From the NCBI RefSeq assembly GCF_001050015.1, contig NZ_CVTB01000280.1, positions 1-64,000 on the forward strand: a stretch of 64,000 nucleotides of DNA, in the 5' to 3' direction. The position numbers and the translations under genes are program-made. The notes under the pieces are model-generated. The model made no database searches, was not told the origin of the DNA, and saw only the letters and a program-made list of their open reading frames with translations. How positions within the stretch are numbered: the first letter of the stretch is position 1; each line of letters begins with the position of its first letter. Shown here piece by piece: positions 16,624-24,719 of the stretch. Source of the stretch: Mycolicibacterium malmesburyense (GTDB taxonomy: Bacteria > Actinomycetota > Actinomycetes > Mycobacteriales > Mycobacteriaceae).

Positions 16624-17669
16624 GCACCTACGGCCTGTCGGTTCTCGGCGCGGATTTGAAGTCACTGGCCCAGACCGCCCAGGCCGCCGACGCGGCCGGG
16701 TTCGACGCCGTATGGGCCTCGGAGTTCTACTCCCGGTCCGGATCGATCTCCATGGCCGCGATGGCCAACAGCACACAGAACTGCCGGATCGGTTCCTCCA
16801 TTCTCTACGGCGTCGGCCGAAGCCCCCTGGTGCTGGCCACCGAGGCGCGTGATCTCGACGAACTCTCCAACGGACGGCTGGTACTCGGAATCGGCAACGG
16901 CACCAAACGGATGATGAGCGACTGGCACGGCGTGCCCGACACCTCCGCGCCCGCGCTGCGGATGGAAGAACTCGTGATGCTGCTGCGCCGGATCTGGAAC
17001 CTGCATGAAGGGCCGATCCATCACGAGGGCCGTTTCTACAGAATGAATCTCACCCCGACCGGCGACGTGGGACCCCCCAGCCGGCCGATCCCGATCGTCA
17101 CTGCCGGTGTCCGGCCCCGGATGTGCGAGGCGGCCGGGCGGGTGGCCGACGGCCTGGCCGGACATCCCCTGTTCACCACCACCTACGTCGAGGAGATCGT
17201 CCGGCCCGCTATCGCCCGGGGTGCCGCGCACACCGGCCGCGACCCCAATGACGTGGAAATCATTTCCATGGTGATGTGCGCCATCCACGACGACGCCGAG
17301 GTCGCCAGGCGCGAACTGGCGCAGCAGATTGCGTTCTACTCCTCGGTCAAATCCTACGAGACGGTACTCGATGTGAACGGATTCGCCAGCGAAGGCCGAA
17401 CCATCCGGGAAGCATTCGCCCAGCGCGATTTCCCGGCGATGTTCGCCGCGGTGTCCGACGAGATGATCGACACCATGGGCGTCGCCGGGACGGCACACGA
17501 AGTCCGTGAACAACTGAGACGCTACGACGGCGTCCTCGACCACATCATGCTGTATTCACCATCGGTCGGCATCGCTGCGGAACGCGTGCAGCAAAACCTC
17601 GACAGCATCATCGGGGAATGCTCGCCCGCCTCGATGTCGCCAGGGCAGTCCGGTCCACGTTCAACCTGA
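16620..17669 (+). CDS. LLM-class flavin-dependent oxidoreductase
   Basis: 349 aa, a luciferase-like TIM barrel. In mycobacteria these proteins use F420 or FMN. Typical blocks are present: AAGFDAVWASEFYSR near residues 24-38, the RLVLGIGNGTK glycine segment (about 95-105) and VTAGVRPRMCEAAGRVADGL (about 160-180). The start overlaps the tetR stop by 4 nt. With the divergent P450 it suggests oxidation of one substrate class. Cofactor and substrate cannot be read from the sequence. Confidence 0.88.
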   Translation: MSTYGLSVLGADLKSLAQTAQAADAAGFDAVWASEFYSRSGSISMAAMANSTQNCRIGSSILYGVGRSPLVLATEARDLDELSNGRLVLGIGNGTKRMMSDWHGVPDTSAPALRMEELVMLLRRIWNLHEGPIHHEGRFYRMNLTPTGDVGPPSRPIPIVTAGVRPRMCEAAGRVADGLAGHPLFTTTYVEEIVRPAIARGAAHTGRDPNDVEIISMVMCAIHDDAEVARRELAQQIAFYSSVKSYETVLDVNGFASEGRTIREAFAQRDFPAMFAAVSDEMIDTMGVAGTAHEVREQLRRYDGVLDHIMLYSPSVGIAAERVQQNLDSIIGECSPASMSPGQSGPRST

Positions 17670-17717
17670 TCCACGCATTGCCGCCCACGTCGACCCGTCG
17701 CCGCGTCCGCGGCCGCA

Positions 17718-18182
17718 TCAGTGGCTCTGCCGCGCCGACCCCGCCGATGATTGCGTGGCGCTGTTGACGATGTTGGCGTCGTCGGTGTCGGGGAGGTCAT
17801 GGCGGACCACGCGAACCCGTCCTTGAGGTAGGCAGGCCATGTAGCCGTGGCGCATGCCATAGAGCTCCCACGCTGTCTGTTCAGTGTCGGGATCGACATC
17901 GATGCGATGTCCGCGCGAGAAGCTCAGGTGTAGTCCTCCATCGTCGCTAGAACAGGCCTGGGTGCACACTGCGCCGGCGAGGTTCAGCAGTGGGCGTTCG
18001 TGGGTCGCGATCCTGAGGGGGTCAATGCGCACCGCCTCGATGGGGTAGGTGCCGACGGCCGGAAGGGTCAATAGCAGGGGGCAGGAGATGACGATTTCGT
18101 TGTAGTCATCGAAATCCAGAACCAGGCCGCCATGCAGCGAGAGGCGTTGTACGACAAGGTTTTCGATCCATTGGGTGTACAT
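17718..18182 (-). CDS. DUF6188-like protein, unknown function
   Basis: 154 aa from the ATG at 18182. The sequence has alternating short beta strands (VVQRLSLHGGLVLDFDDYNEIVIS) and a block DPDTEQTAWELYGMRHGYMACLPQGRVRVV that I associate with DUF6188 proteins of mycobacteria. No signal peptide or membrane helix. It is convergent with the LLM gene. Two palindromes lie 47-78 nt upstream, one sharing a half-site with the mmpL operator. Confidence 0.65.
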   Translation of the reverse strand: MYTQWIENLVVQRLSLHGGLVLDFDDYNEIVISCPLLLTLPAVGTYPIEAVRIDPLRIATHERPLLNLAGAVCTQACSSDDGGLHLSFSRGHRIDVDPDTEQTAWELYGMRHGYMACLPQGRVRVVRHDLPDTDDANIVNSATQSSAGSARQSH

Positions 18183-18228
18183 GGCAGTCTCTTTTCGACG
18201 CATCGTTGAGCCGTATCCCCAAAGAGTA

Positions 18229-18260
18229 CGCTAAGTAGCGCTGCGATACCAGTAGTATCG
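18229..18260. promoter_or_regulatory. Two adjacent palindromes upstream of the DUF6188-like gene
   Basis: CGCTA-AG-TAGCG (18229-18240) is followed by CGATAC-CAGTA-GTATCG (18244-18260 including flank). The second has the same half-sites and 5-nt spacing as the mmpL palindrome at 11168-11192. One TetR protein may control both genes. Confidence 0.55.
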
Positions 18261-18932
18261 TTATCGGTTGGCGGTGGGCCGAGCAGCGTTGGTCACGACG
18301 CGCCTGGTGGCTCGGTCAATGCGCTCGCGGGTGTCGGCGGCTGTCGCGCGGTCGCCGCTGAAGGCCACGAGGTTGGCCAACCAGATGTCGGAGATGACCC
18401 CAGCGACGTGCAGATCGGCGGGGGTGGGTTCGCCGCCCCTGAGCGTGCGGGCTAGCAGGATCTGGATCTCATCGGCCGCGCGGTCGAGTTCCGCGGCGGC
18501 GCGGGTGTCTGCGACGGCGAAGGCCCGTGTCATGGCCGTCGTCAGCCATGGGTCGCGCTGCCAGCGGTCATGCAGATGTGCGGTGAGCCGTTCGAGCCGT
18601 TCCAGCGGTGTGCCCTCACCACCCGCCCAGTCGCCGGCCGAGTCGAGTCGACGGAACTCGCGCGTCAGCGCTGCTACCAGCAAGTGGGTTTTCGCCGGGA
18701 AATAGCGGTAAAGCGTGCCGACGGCGATGCCGACCCGCTCGGCAACCGTCCGCATCTGAACCGCCTCGTAACCACCGGCCGCGGCCACGGCCAAAGCTGC
18801 ATCCAGAATCGTTTCCCGGCGCCGTGCGGAGGCGCGTGAACGCGACGCGTTAGCGGCCCGCTTCTCTGCAGCGACCGAGTTCGCTTCCGAAGGCAGGGTT
18901 TTCCCGCGGCTGCGCGCCTGAGGGAAAGTCAT
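18261..18932 (-). CDS. KstR-like TetR-family regulator
   Basis: 223 aa. The helix-turn-helix region ILDAALAVAAAGGYEAVQMR (about 42-61) and VGTLYRYFPAKTHLLVAAL closely follow KstR, the mycobacterial repressor of cholesterol catabolism, and similarity continues through the ligand domain (WLTTAMTRAFAVADTRAAAELD, DIWLANLVAF). The N-terminal 35 residues are an extra basic extension. It is likely a paralog carried by the element, not the housekeeping KstR. The ATG overlaps the stop of the upstream thioesterase gene (ATGA), so the two are an operon. Confidence 0.85.
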   Translation of the reverse strand: MTFPQARSRGKTLPSEANSVAAEKRAANASRSRASARRRETILDAALAVAAAGGYEAVQMRTVAERVGIAVGTLYRYFPAKTHLLVAALTREFRRLDSAGDWAGGEGTPLERLERLTAHLHDRWQRDPWLTTAMTRAFAVADTRAAAELDRAADEIQILLARTLRGGEPTPADLHVAGVISDIWLANLVAFSGDRATAADTRERIDRATRRVVTNAARPTANR

Positions 18933-19444
18933 GACGGCCCCGGGTCCAGACCGCCGCGGCGCGAGAACTGCTCCAGAAGATCGCCGAAAGCGCTGACATC
19001 GCCGTGTGCGGCGAAGTGCTCAGGGCTGACGACAATGAACACTGCACTGGCGGTGAAGCGGGCGATCCCACCCTCACCCGTGCCTGTCGCCGTGACATGC
19101 AGCGCCCGCCCTTCACGAGAGACGATGTGGGCAGTAATCCGGTGGGTCTGATGCAGCGGCACCGGCCGCAAATATTCGACCGTCAGGGTGCGGGTCACCG
19201 CCGGGGTGCCGGCGATCCACAACGTGAAGCCCAGGACGTCATCACATGCGGCGGCCACTGCCCCGCCGTGAGCCAGGCCCGGGGCCCCGATATGCCGCTC
19301 GTCGAACCTCACATCGGTGTACACCGCGTCGCCGCTGCGATGCACCACTAGCCGCAGTCCGTGAGGGTTGTCCGGGCCGCAACCCATGCAGGTCGTGGTG
19401 TGCGAGGGCAGCCGCTCCGGCGGCAACACGCTTTTGGGCACCAT
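18929..19444 (-). CDS. Hotdog-fold thioesterase
   Basis: 171 aa from the ATG at 19444 (MVPKSVLPPERLPSHTTTC); an upstream extension is possible but lacks support. The core reads GAPGLAHGGAVAAACDDVLG, with the HGG turn and Asp on the central helix, then a beta sheet (RTLTVEYLRPVPLHQTHRI). A C-terminal tail, VSAFGDLLEQFS, is shared with the decayed remnant at 14608. It carries CMGCGPDNPHGL near the N-terminus, common in PaaI-like proteins. Translated just before the KstR-like regulator. Confidence 0.83.
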   Translation of the reverse strand: MVPKSVLPPERLPSHTTTCMGCGPDNPHGLRLVVHRSGDAVYTDVRFDERHIGAPGLAHGGAVAAACDDVLGFTLWIAGTPAVTRTLTVEYLRPVPLHQTHRITAHIVSREGRALHVTATGTGEGGIARFTASAVFIVVSPEHFAAHGDVSAFGDLLEQFSRRGGLDPGPS

Positions 19445-19544
19445 CACCCCCCAATACGATCGGTTTCGCTGCGCTACCGTTAGTACCACACTGCTAGACT
19501 GCCAGGACAACATCGCGTGAAAATCGACCGCCCGAGGTGAATGA

Positions 19545-20237
19545 GTGAGCAACAGTCAGTCAGCGCCAGTCCCTGACGATGACGTGGACCCGCGGCGCAT
19601 CCGGTCACGCACCCGGCTGCTGGATGCTGCGGCAACGCTACTGAGCACCGGTGGGGTGGAAGCGGTCACTATCGATGCCGTCACCAAAGCATCCAAAGTG
19701 GCCCGAACCACGCTGTACCGCCACTTCCACAGTTCGTCGCATCTGCTCGCAGCCACGTTCGAACGCCTACTTCCGCAAGTGACCACTCCGGCACCGACCA
19801 GCGGACCCCTCCGTGAGCAGCTGATCGAATTGCTCAGCCGCCAAGCCGCACTCTTCAACGACGCACCGCTGCATGTCACGACACTCGCGTGGCTCTCATT
19901 GGGGCCCACCGGCTCCACTAACGAAGCGGATGAGCGCCACACATCCGGGGCGCTACGGGCCCGAGTCGTTGACCAGTACCGTCAACCATTTGACGCCATA
20001 CTCACCAGCCCGAGAGCACAAGCCGAACTCGACGACTTCGACCGGGAACTGGCGCTCTGCCAACTCGTCGGACCACTCGCCTTCGCCCGAATGACCGGGC
20101 TTCGCACCATCACTCACAATGACTGCGCGAACATCGTCGATGACTTCCTCGCCGCCCACCGCAAGACCGATAGCGACGCCAAAGAGTCGAAGATCGCCAC
20201 CAAGAAGACGGGCCGCCCCGCGCGCTTAGCTCGCTAG
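19545..20237 (+). CDS. TetR-family regulator
   Basis: 230 aa, GTG start after CCCGAGGTGAAT. TetR helix-turn-helix at about residues 20-65 (ITLLDAAATLLST-like helix, then AVTKASKVARTTLYRHFHSS). The C-terminus ends in a Lys/Arg-rich tail (KIATKKTGRPARLAR), which may help DNA binding. It is divergent from the thioesterase/KstR-like operon across 100 bp. Ligand unknown. Confidence 0.87.
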   Translation: MSNSQSAPVPDDDVDPRRIRSRTRLLDAAATLLSTGGVEAVTIDAVTKASKVARTTLYRHFHSSSHLLAATFERLLPQVTTPAPTSGPLREQLIELLSRQAALFNDAPLHVTTLAWLSLGPTGSTNEADERHTSGALRARVVDQYRQPFDAILTSPRAQAELDDFDRELALCQLVGPLAFARMTGLRTITHNDCANIVDDFLAAHRKTDSDAKESKIATKKTGRPARLAR

Positions 20238-20730
20238 GCACAACGAAATCACAGCGTCCAGCCGGCTGGTCTTCGGGCTCTTTTCGCCTTCTCGCAAATC
20301 GCGTCGGCGATGGCATCGAAGGGCCGTTCGGCGCCGTCATCGGCGAGGCCGTGTGCGCAGATTCCATGGGCATCCGCGTGACGATTCGTGCCGGCAAAGT
20401 GAGTGCACCACCCCAGCGTTCGGACCGCCGTTTCCCGCGTTGAGAACTCTTCCCCCTACGTCCGTGAGGTGTCTCGCAGGCAACTCCTCCCATCCGCGGT
20501 CTCGCACTGCTTGGGGCGCGGGGTGTCCGCGCCGAGGATCTTTACCCGAATATCGTCCGTCGTTGAATGATCGTGCTGGCCCCGGAGTGCAAGAGGTGTG
20601 TGCCTGTCTGGCCGTTGCCGCTTGGCCGTGCGTGAAGGCGGCAACACGCCCTCGGAAACGGCACGTCGGGATCACGTGCGGTTGAGTAGCCCTCGGGGAG
20701 CCTGTCGTTGGCTCGCTTTACTTTGGGCGA
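20238..20730. other. Noncoding gap between cargo and control genes
   Basis: No believable gene on either strand: the open frames overlap heavily and none has a family signature or ribosome-binding site. It separates the transporter/oxidation cargo from the element control genes and may hold decayed sequence. Confidence 0.5.
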
Positions 20731-20775
20731 ATATGGCTGTGGTGGTGGCCGCCGACAGGAGCGGGGTCCTATCGT
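20731..20775 (+). promoter_or_regulatory. Repeat copy 1 plus leaderless-type promoter
   Basis: The 21-bp repeat (20731-20751) begins AATATGGCTG and ends GTGGTGGCC, differing at two positions from the copy at 21166. A -10 box TATCGT (20770-20775) lies 18 nt after it and exactly 6 nt before the GTG at 20782, which implies transcription starting at the first base of the start codon. Confidence 0.6.
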
Positions 20776-20781
20776 TCGGCC

Positions 20782-21099
20782 GTGGATAGAAAAACGCGTA
20801 CCGACAATGCCGACGCCGAACGGGAGTTGGCCAATATGGCCGATGGCGTGATCCTCACACGTGCACTGGCTGGCGTTGCCGAGGTGCAAGTGTGGAAGCT
20901 CGAGACTCTCTCGGCGGCTGGCGATGACATCGATGACCATGAGCGCGTTGAGGCTTCGGCGGAACTCACCATGTCTCTGTGCACGTACAGCAAGCAGGTG
21001 AAGCAGATGGTTGATTCCGGACAATCGTTGGCCGACATCGCCCACCTAACGGGCCTGGAAGTCGATGAGCTTCGGCTGGCTGTGTCGTACGCGCCTTGA
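20782..21099 (+). CDS. Small HTH-like protein of the element (105 aa)
   Basis: GTG start without a ribosome-binding site but 6 nt after a TANNNT -10 box, consistent with a leaderless message. The C-terminal segment DSGQSLADIAHLTGLEVDELRLAV (about 77-100) reads as a helix-turn-helix and resembles the TFAQIAELVGVDVREIQAQL segment of the next gene. The rest is helical and acidic. Probably an element regulator; no family recognised. Confidence 0.6.
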   Translation: MDRKTRTDNADAERELANMADGVILTRALAGVAEVQVWKLETLSAAGDDIDDHERVEASAELTMSLCTYSKQVKQMVDSGQSLADIAHLTGLEVDELRLAVSYAP

Positions 21100-21165
21100 C
21101 CGGTGGCTACATAGGCCTCGGGGCTGTGCCTGTTGGCGAACGCACACGAATCTGGGTTGTAGGCG

Positions 21166-21211
21166 AATGTGGCTGTGGTGGTGGACTATTTCGTCCGTCG
21201 GTTCGTAGGTT
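21166..21211 (+). promoter_or_regulatory. Repeat copy 2 plus leaderless-type promoter
   Basis: The 21-bp repeat at 21166-21186 begins AATGTGGCTG and is a perfect reverse complement of 24588-24608. A -10 box TAGGTT (21206-21211) lies 19 nt after it and 6 nt before the ATG at 21218. The layout matches that before 20782. Confidence 0.62.
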
Positions 21212-21217
21212 GCAGGC

Positions 21218-22084
21218 ATGGGAGCGAACGAGAAGCTGAAGGCCCGGTATCGGGCGGTCGAACTGCAGCGCAAGAAGAATGCTTCGCGGGCTCGGCGGGA
21301 TCGCGCCAATGCGTCTGATGCCGAGTCGATCCGTGCAATGCTGCACAGAGTCGGTGCTGTTGATTCATGGGAGCGCAAGCGTTTTGACCAGGCGGCGGAG
21401 AACATCCGTGCTGATGCCGTAAAGCGCAGGGCCGGTCACTTTCGTGGTCTGCAGGCGCTGGTCGGGCAGATGCGTGGTCGTGGTCTGACCTTCGCGCAGA
21501 TCGCTGAGCTTGTCGGTGTCGATGTCCGTGAGATTCAGGCACAGCTGCGCCGGGCCGGGGGCGAGGGTGGACATGATTCGGCAATCTCCCCGGCAGCACG
21601 TTCGAGAGCTGCTGATGTCGTACCCGAAGGCGCTGCAGTCAACGATGATCCGATCTGTGATGGTGTTGAAAGAAATGAGAGCGAGGGCGGTGCCTACGAT
21701 CCGACTCGGTGTGTCCGCTGCGATGCGGTGATGCTCGATGAGGACGCCACTCCTAGACGTGGCCGACGCCGGCTGTATTGCTCGGATACGTGTCGTCGGG
21801 ACGCATCGGCGGCCCGTATCGCCGCACAGCGATCCGGGGCGCCGATTCGCGTGATCGAAGTCCCGAAAGCCGCTGCATCGCAGAAGCAATCTGCGGGAAC
21901 ACCCGAGCCGCACCGGCCCGTCGCACCGGTGGATGCCGCCAACAGGGTCCTGGACGATGGCGAGGCTTTACGCGGGTTGCTTACTCGCTTGGCAGAGCAG
22001 GCTCGGCTCAAGAAACTTGATCGTGCCACGCTGACGGCTGCCCGTGACCTGTCCAATGCCGTTCATCCGCGCCGTAGTTGGTGA
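21218..22084 (+). CDS. Zinc-finger/HTH DNA-binding protein of the element
   Basis: 288 aa, probably translated from a leaderless message. Basic helical N-terminus (1-75), a helix-turn-helix-like segment LTFAQIAELVGVDVREIQAQ (about 90-109), then a four-cysteine cluster, Cys165-x2-Cys168 and Cys188-x3-Cys192 in YCSDTCRRDASAAR, which should bind one zinc. It most likely binds nucleic acid. It lies convergent (4-nt gap) with the small gene at 22089. No known family is certain; a control or replication role is inferred. Confidence 0.65.
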   Translation: MGANEKLKARYRAVELQRKKNASRARRDRANASDAESIRAMLHRVGAVDSWERKRFDQAAENIRADAVKRRAGHFRGLQALVGQMRGRGLTFAQIAELVGVDVREIQAQLRRAGGEGGHDSAISPAARSRAADVVPEGAAVNDDPICDGVERNESEGGAYDPTRCVRCDAVMLDEDATPRRGRRRLYCSDTCRRDASAARIAAQRSGAPIRVIEVPKAAASQKQSAGTPEPHRPVAPVDAANRVLDDGEALRGLLTRLAEQARLKKLDRATLTAARDLSNAVHPRRSW

Positions 22085-22088
22085 GAAG

Positions 22089-22550
22089 TCAGCTGATTCG
22101 GCGAGGGCCATTTCTATGGGGACGTCGTGCGGCGGGACTGCGCCCGGTCATGCTCGCGACGGTACGGCCAGCGGTGTGCGTAACCGTCTGAGCGAGGTCA
22201 TCGGCTAGGTACTCGATGCTGGCCTCCAACTCGTAAACGGCGTCCTTTCGTGCTTTGGTGATCATCGTTGATGCGTACTCATGATGAGGCAAGTACCCGT
22301 TCTGCCGGCCGAAATCGTCGATCATGACGTCGATGGCGTCGTCGAACCGGGTGGCCAATCGTTGGGCTTCGGTGTCGGCGCGTTCCTCGATGAACTCATC
22401 GCGCTCGTCCGGGGTCCAGGATGGCGGGAACCGCAGATGCGTCCGGTATAGGTCGCGGATCGCCGCATCAAGCCGGCCGGAGAATACGATCTCGGGCCAA
22501 TCGCTGACCGCGGCAGTGGCCAAGTTCTCCAGGTCGTCATCAAGGCTCAT
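22089..22550 (-). CDS. Unknown 153-aa element protein
   Basis: Start taken at the ATG at 22550 (MSLDDDLENLATAAVSDWPE), since the longer frame overlaps the coding end of the upstream ATPase gene. The protein is acidic and helical, with PDERDEFIEERADTEAQRL in the middle and no membrane segment or motif. The gene begins 79 nt after the ATPase stop on the same strand, so the two may be cotranscribed. Confidence 0.6.
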   Translation of the reverse strand: MSLDDDLENLATAAVSDWPEIVFSGRLDAAIRDLYRTHLRFPPSWTPDERDEFIEERADTEAQRLATRFDDAIDVMIDDFGRQNGYLPHHEYASTMITKARKDAVYELEASIEYLADDLAQTVTHTAGRTVASMTGRSPAARRPHRNGPRRIS

Positions 22551-22629
22551 CGCAGCTGCTCCCTCTCGGCTGCTCCTGATACTGCCTGCAGGCACCGACA
22601 GCTCGTCGAATCTGGACCGCGGGGTGCCG

Positions 22630-24192
22630 TTATGCGGAGAGGTCGTCGCGGCGCTCGTCGGCGCTAGAAGTGGTCGGGTTCTCTCGGGCGGGCGCTGCGG
22701 GGGGACTGGGCCGTAGCAGCGAGGGACGCGAGGGCTGCGAGGCTTGATGGGCAGCCACATCTTTGTGTGGTGGATAGATGGTCCACAGCAGGACGTTGCG
22801 GTGGTTGCGGGCTCCGTCGTTCTCGATCGCCCATCCCAGGTTTCGCAGCGCCGGCGCGTGTCTACGGAGCAGGCTTGTCACATCGCGGCCGTTCTTGGGC
22901 CATTCCTTGGGGCGTCGCCAGTGATCGCCTGTCGGGGTGAAGAGGGCGAGCAGGTCGACACCGGACTGTCCGCGCAGCGGTTCTAATATGTGGTGGCGCA
23001 GCTGTTCGATGAAGAGATCGCCGGACAAGCTGTCCTCCGCGAGCTGATCTGCGCGGGACATGTAGCGGCGTAAGCCATGAGTCGACAAAAGTTCGTCGAC
23101 GGCCGCCAGCACGCGACCAAAGTCCGCCATGCGTGGCGCATCATCGACCACGATGGTTTCGAGGCGTTGATGAACGGTGGCGGCCAGGTTGAGGAGCCCG
23201 CTTAAAATGCCTGGTAGAGCCGTGCGCCACTGTTGTCGCAGAGTGGCCTCAGACTGTCGCATGTGGCGTTCGATGCGTCGCAGATCAACCATTGCCATGC
23301 GTTCGGCGAGGTCGGGACGTATTGCGCCGACGTCGATGCCGTTAACGATGATGCAGCGGCGGAACTTGATCACTGCGAGGTCCGCATCGGTGTAGAGCGC
23401 GCGTTTGACGTTGCCGTCGCCTGTCGCAGCTCGACACAGCGAGTCCGACAACCACGGTGGGATCGCGGACAAATTGTCCAGGGCCACTACCCAGGAACCG
23501 GAGGCAGCGGTCACCCACGAGTCGGCGTCGCGGGGCGCCTGGCGCACTTCAATAGAGGAGGGGTCGATGAGATCGACCAGCATGCGCGTCGTCGTGGTTT
23601 TGGCGCTGCCTTGCTCGGCGAACAGCGCCAACACAGGGTGCGGGACATCGCACTGGACGAGCGCAGCGATGAGCACTGCAAGCAACACGGGTTGGTCCTC
23701 GACGGCAACGTTAACGAAGTTCCATAGCTTGTTGACGTCACCGTTGGCGGGTGGGAGAGGCATCTCGGCGGTCAGCGCTGTCCGCAAGAACCGAACCGGA
23801 GCTGAGTCGGCGACTGTCCATCGACCCTGGCCGATGCGGATGACCTTTCCGTCTTGTCGGCCGGTGTCGATGTAGCTCGTGCCGTGGTGGTCGGCGATGC
23901 GCAGGTGCAGTTTCTCCGGGGGCTGGTTGGCGGCCAAGCCTTCGAGGACCAGCGTGGCGTCGGTGAGGGCCTGGCCGCCGGCAACGGTCCCGGTGTCATT
24001 GAAGTACCGGGAGGCGAGCTCGGCGCGCAGGCCAGCTTTTCCTGCGCGCAGTAGTATCGCCAGATGGGGCCGGCTGCGTTCGGCGCCGAAGGGCTTGCCG
24101 TCTTCGGAAACTCCGAGGAGATAGCGTTCTTGGGCCATAGTGACCAGGCGTGCGGCGACGGATTTCTTGTCATTATCTGCGTTGCTGCTCAT
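22630..24192 (-). CDS. P-loop ATPase of the element (helicase/primase-like)
   Basis: 520 aa from the ATG at 24192. A Walker A-like motif, EQGSAKT, is at about 193-199 in LALFAEQGSAKTTTTRML, followed by an acidic strand, VVALDNLSAIP, that could be Walker B, and FRRCIIVNGID as a sensor-like strand. This order resembles replication ATPases of phages and integrated actinobacterial elements, which open DNA at the element origin. The N-terminal 150 residues are beta-rich and could be a primase-like domain, but no catalytic motif is clear. The C-terminal 60 residues are Pro/Ser-rich and disordered. Confidence 0.7.
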   Translation of the reverse strand: MSSNADNDKKSVAARLVTMAQERYLLGVSEDGKPFGAERSRPHLAILLRAGKAGLRAELASRYFNDTGTVAGGQALTDATLVLEGLAANQPPEKLHLRIADHHGTSYIDTGRQDGKVIRIGQGRWTVADSAPVRFLRTALTAEMPLPPANGDVNKLWNFVNVAVEDQPVLLAVLIAALVQCDVPHPVLALFAEQGSAKTTTTRMLVDLIDPSSIEVRQAPRDADSWVTAASGSWVVALDNLSAIPPWLSDSLCRAATGDGNVKRALYTDADLAVIKFRRCIIVNGIDVGAIRPDLAERMAMVDLRRIERHMRQSEATLRQQWRTALPGILSGLLNLAATVHQRLETIVVDDAPRMADFGRVLAAVDELLSTHGLRRYMSRADQLAEDSLSGDLFIEQLRHHILEPLRGQSGVDLLALFTPTGDHWRRPKEWPKNGRDVTSLLRRHAPALRNLGWAIENDGARNHRNVLLWTIYPPHKDVAAHQASQPSRPSLLRPSPPAAPARENPTTSSADERRDDLSA

Positions 24193-24285
24193 AGGCAATC
24201 AAGCCTGTGGTGCTTCCGCAGGCCGGCATGACGGGTTAGTCTCATGGGGAACTTCCGTTTTGGGTAATCGGGTGGTTCGAACGAA

Positions 24286-24310
24286 AGGCCTCGGCTAGAC
24301 CCCGAGGTCT
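24286..24310. terminator. Hairpin after the excisionase-like gene
   Basis: AGGCCTCGG and CCGAGGTCT pair over 9 bp (one G-T) around a 7-nt loop, 17 nt beyond the xis-like stop on the minus strand and before the ATPase gene. On the minus strand CTTTCG follows. Probably a terminator or attenuator. Confidence 0.5.
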
Positions 24311-24326
24311 TTCTCATTCGTCGGCG

Positions 24327-24524
24327 TCACGCGGCGTCGCCGCCTCCGCGCCGGGTTGTGCTCTCCCGCTGGGAGATCCATCGCAGAACCTCATCGCGTC
24401 GATAAACGACCCGGCGGCCCAAGGTGAAGCTCGCTGGACCGATGTCCGAATGACGCCAGTACCTCAGCGTCCCAACCGGGACACCGGTCAGGTCCGAGAC
24501 TTCCTTGGCTCCTAGCAATTCCAT
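24327..24524 (-). CDS. xis: Excisionase-like winged HTH protein
   Basis: 65 aa, ATG at 24524 with a strong AGGAGG 6 nt upstream. The sequence LLGAKEVSDLTGVPVGTLRYWRHSDIGPASFTLGRRVVYRRDEVLRWI is a MerR/AlpA-type DNA-binding domain, the type used by recombination directionality factors of actinobacterial integrative elements. It lies 195 nt upstream of, and divergent from, the integrase gene. With the integrase it would drive excision, and it may regulate the element. Confidence 0.85.
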   Translation of the reverse strand: MELLGAKEVSDLTGVPVGTLRYWRHSDIGPASFTLGRRVVYRRDEVLRWISQRESTTRRGGGDAA

Positions 24525-24550
24525 CAGATTCCTCCTGAATTACGGTTGGT

Positions 24551-24608
24551 TTGGCTGAGCCAACAGTGACTGCGGCTATGGCGCCGTGTCCACCACCACA
24601 GCCACATT
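24551..24608 (-). promoter_or_regulatory. Upstream region of xis: palindrome and repeat copy 3
   Basis: TTGGCTGAGCCAA (24551-24563) is a perfect 6-bp palindrome with a 1-nt centre, 26 nt before the xis start. The third copy of the 21-bp repeat (24588-24608, minus strand) is identical to copy 2. Unlike the other two genes, xis has a ribosome-binding site and a longer leader. Operator function is inferred. Confidence 0.5.
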
Positions 24609-24698
24609 GACCGAAAAGTATTTCCGGTCATGCTGCTTCGGATTGAGTAGGCCGAAGGTCGAAGAACGATGGATCGCAAAGCGGACGGATGACGCGGA

Positions 24699-24713
24699 TT
24701 ACTGCGGTATGTT
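24699..24713 (+). promoter_or_regulatory. Integrase promoter overlapping an arm-like site
   Basis: ACTGCGGTAT (24701-24710) matches the arm-type repeats. Its last bases form the -10 box TATGTT (24708-24713), which is 6 nt before the GTG of the integrase. Integrase binding here would block its own promoter, a common autoregulatory arrangement. Confidence 0.55.
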
Positions 24714-24719
24714 CGATTC

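Noticed and set aside
20238..20781. Possible decayed transposase in the gap
   Set aside because: Only short frames with no recognisable catalytic motif; no terminal repeats found.
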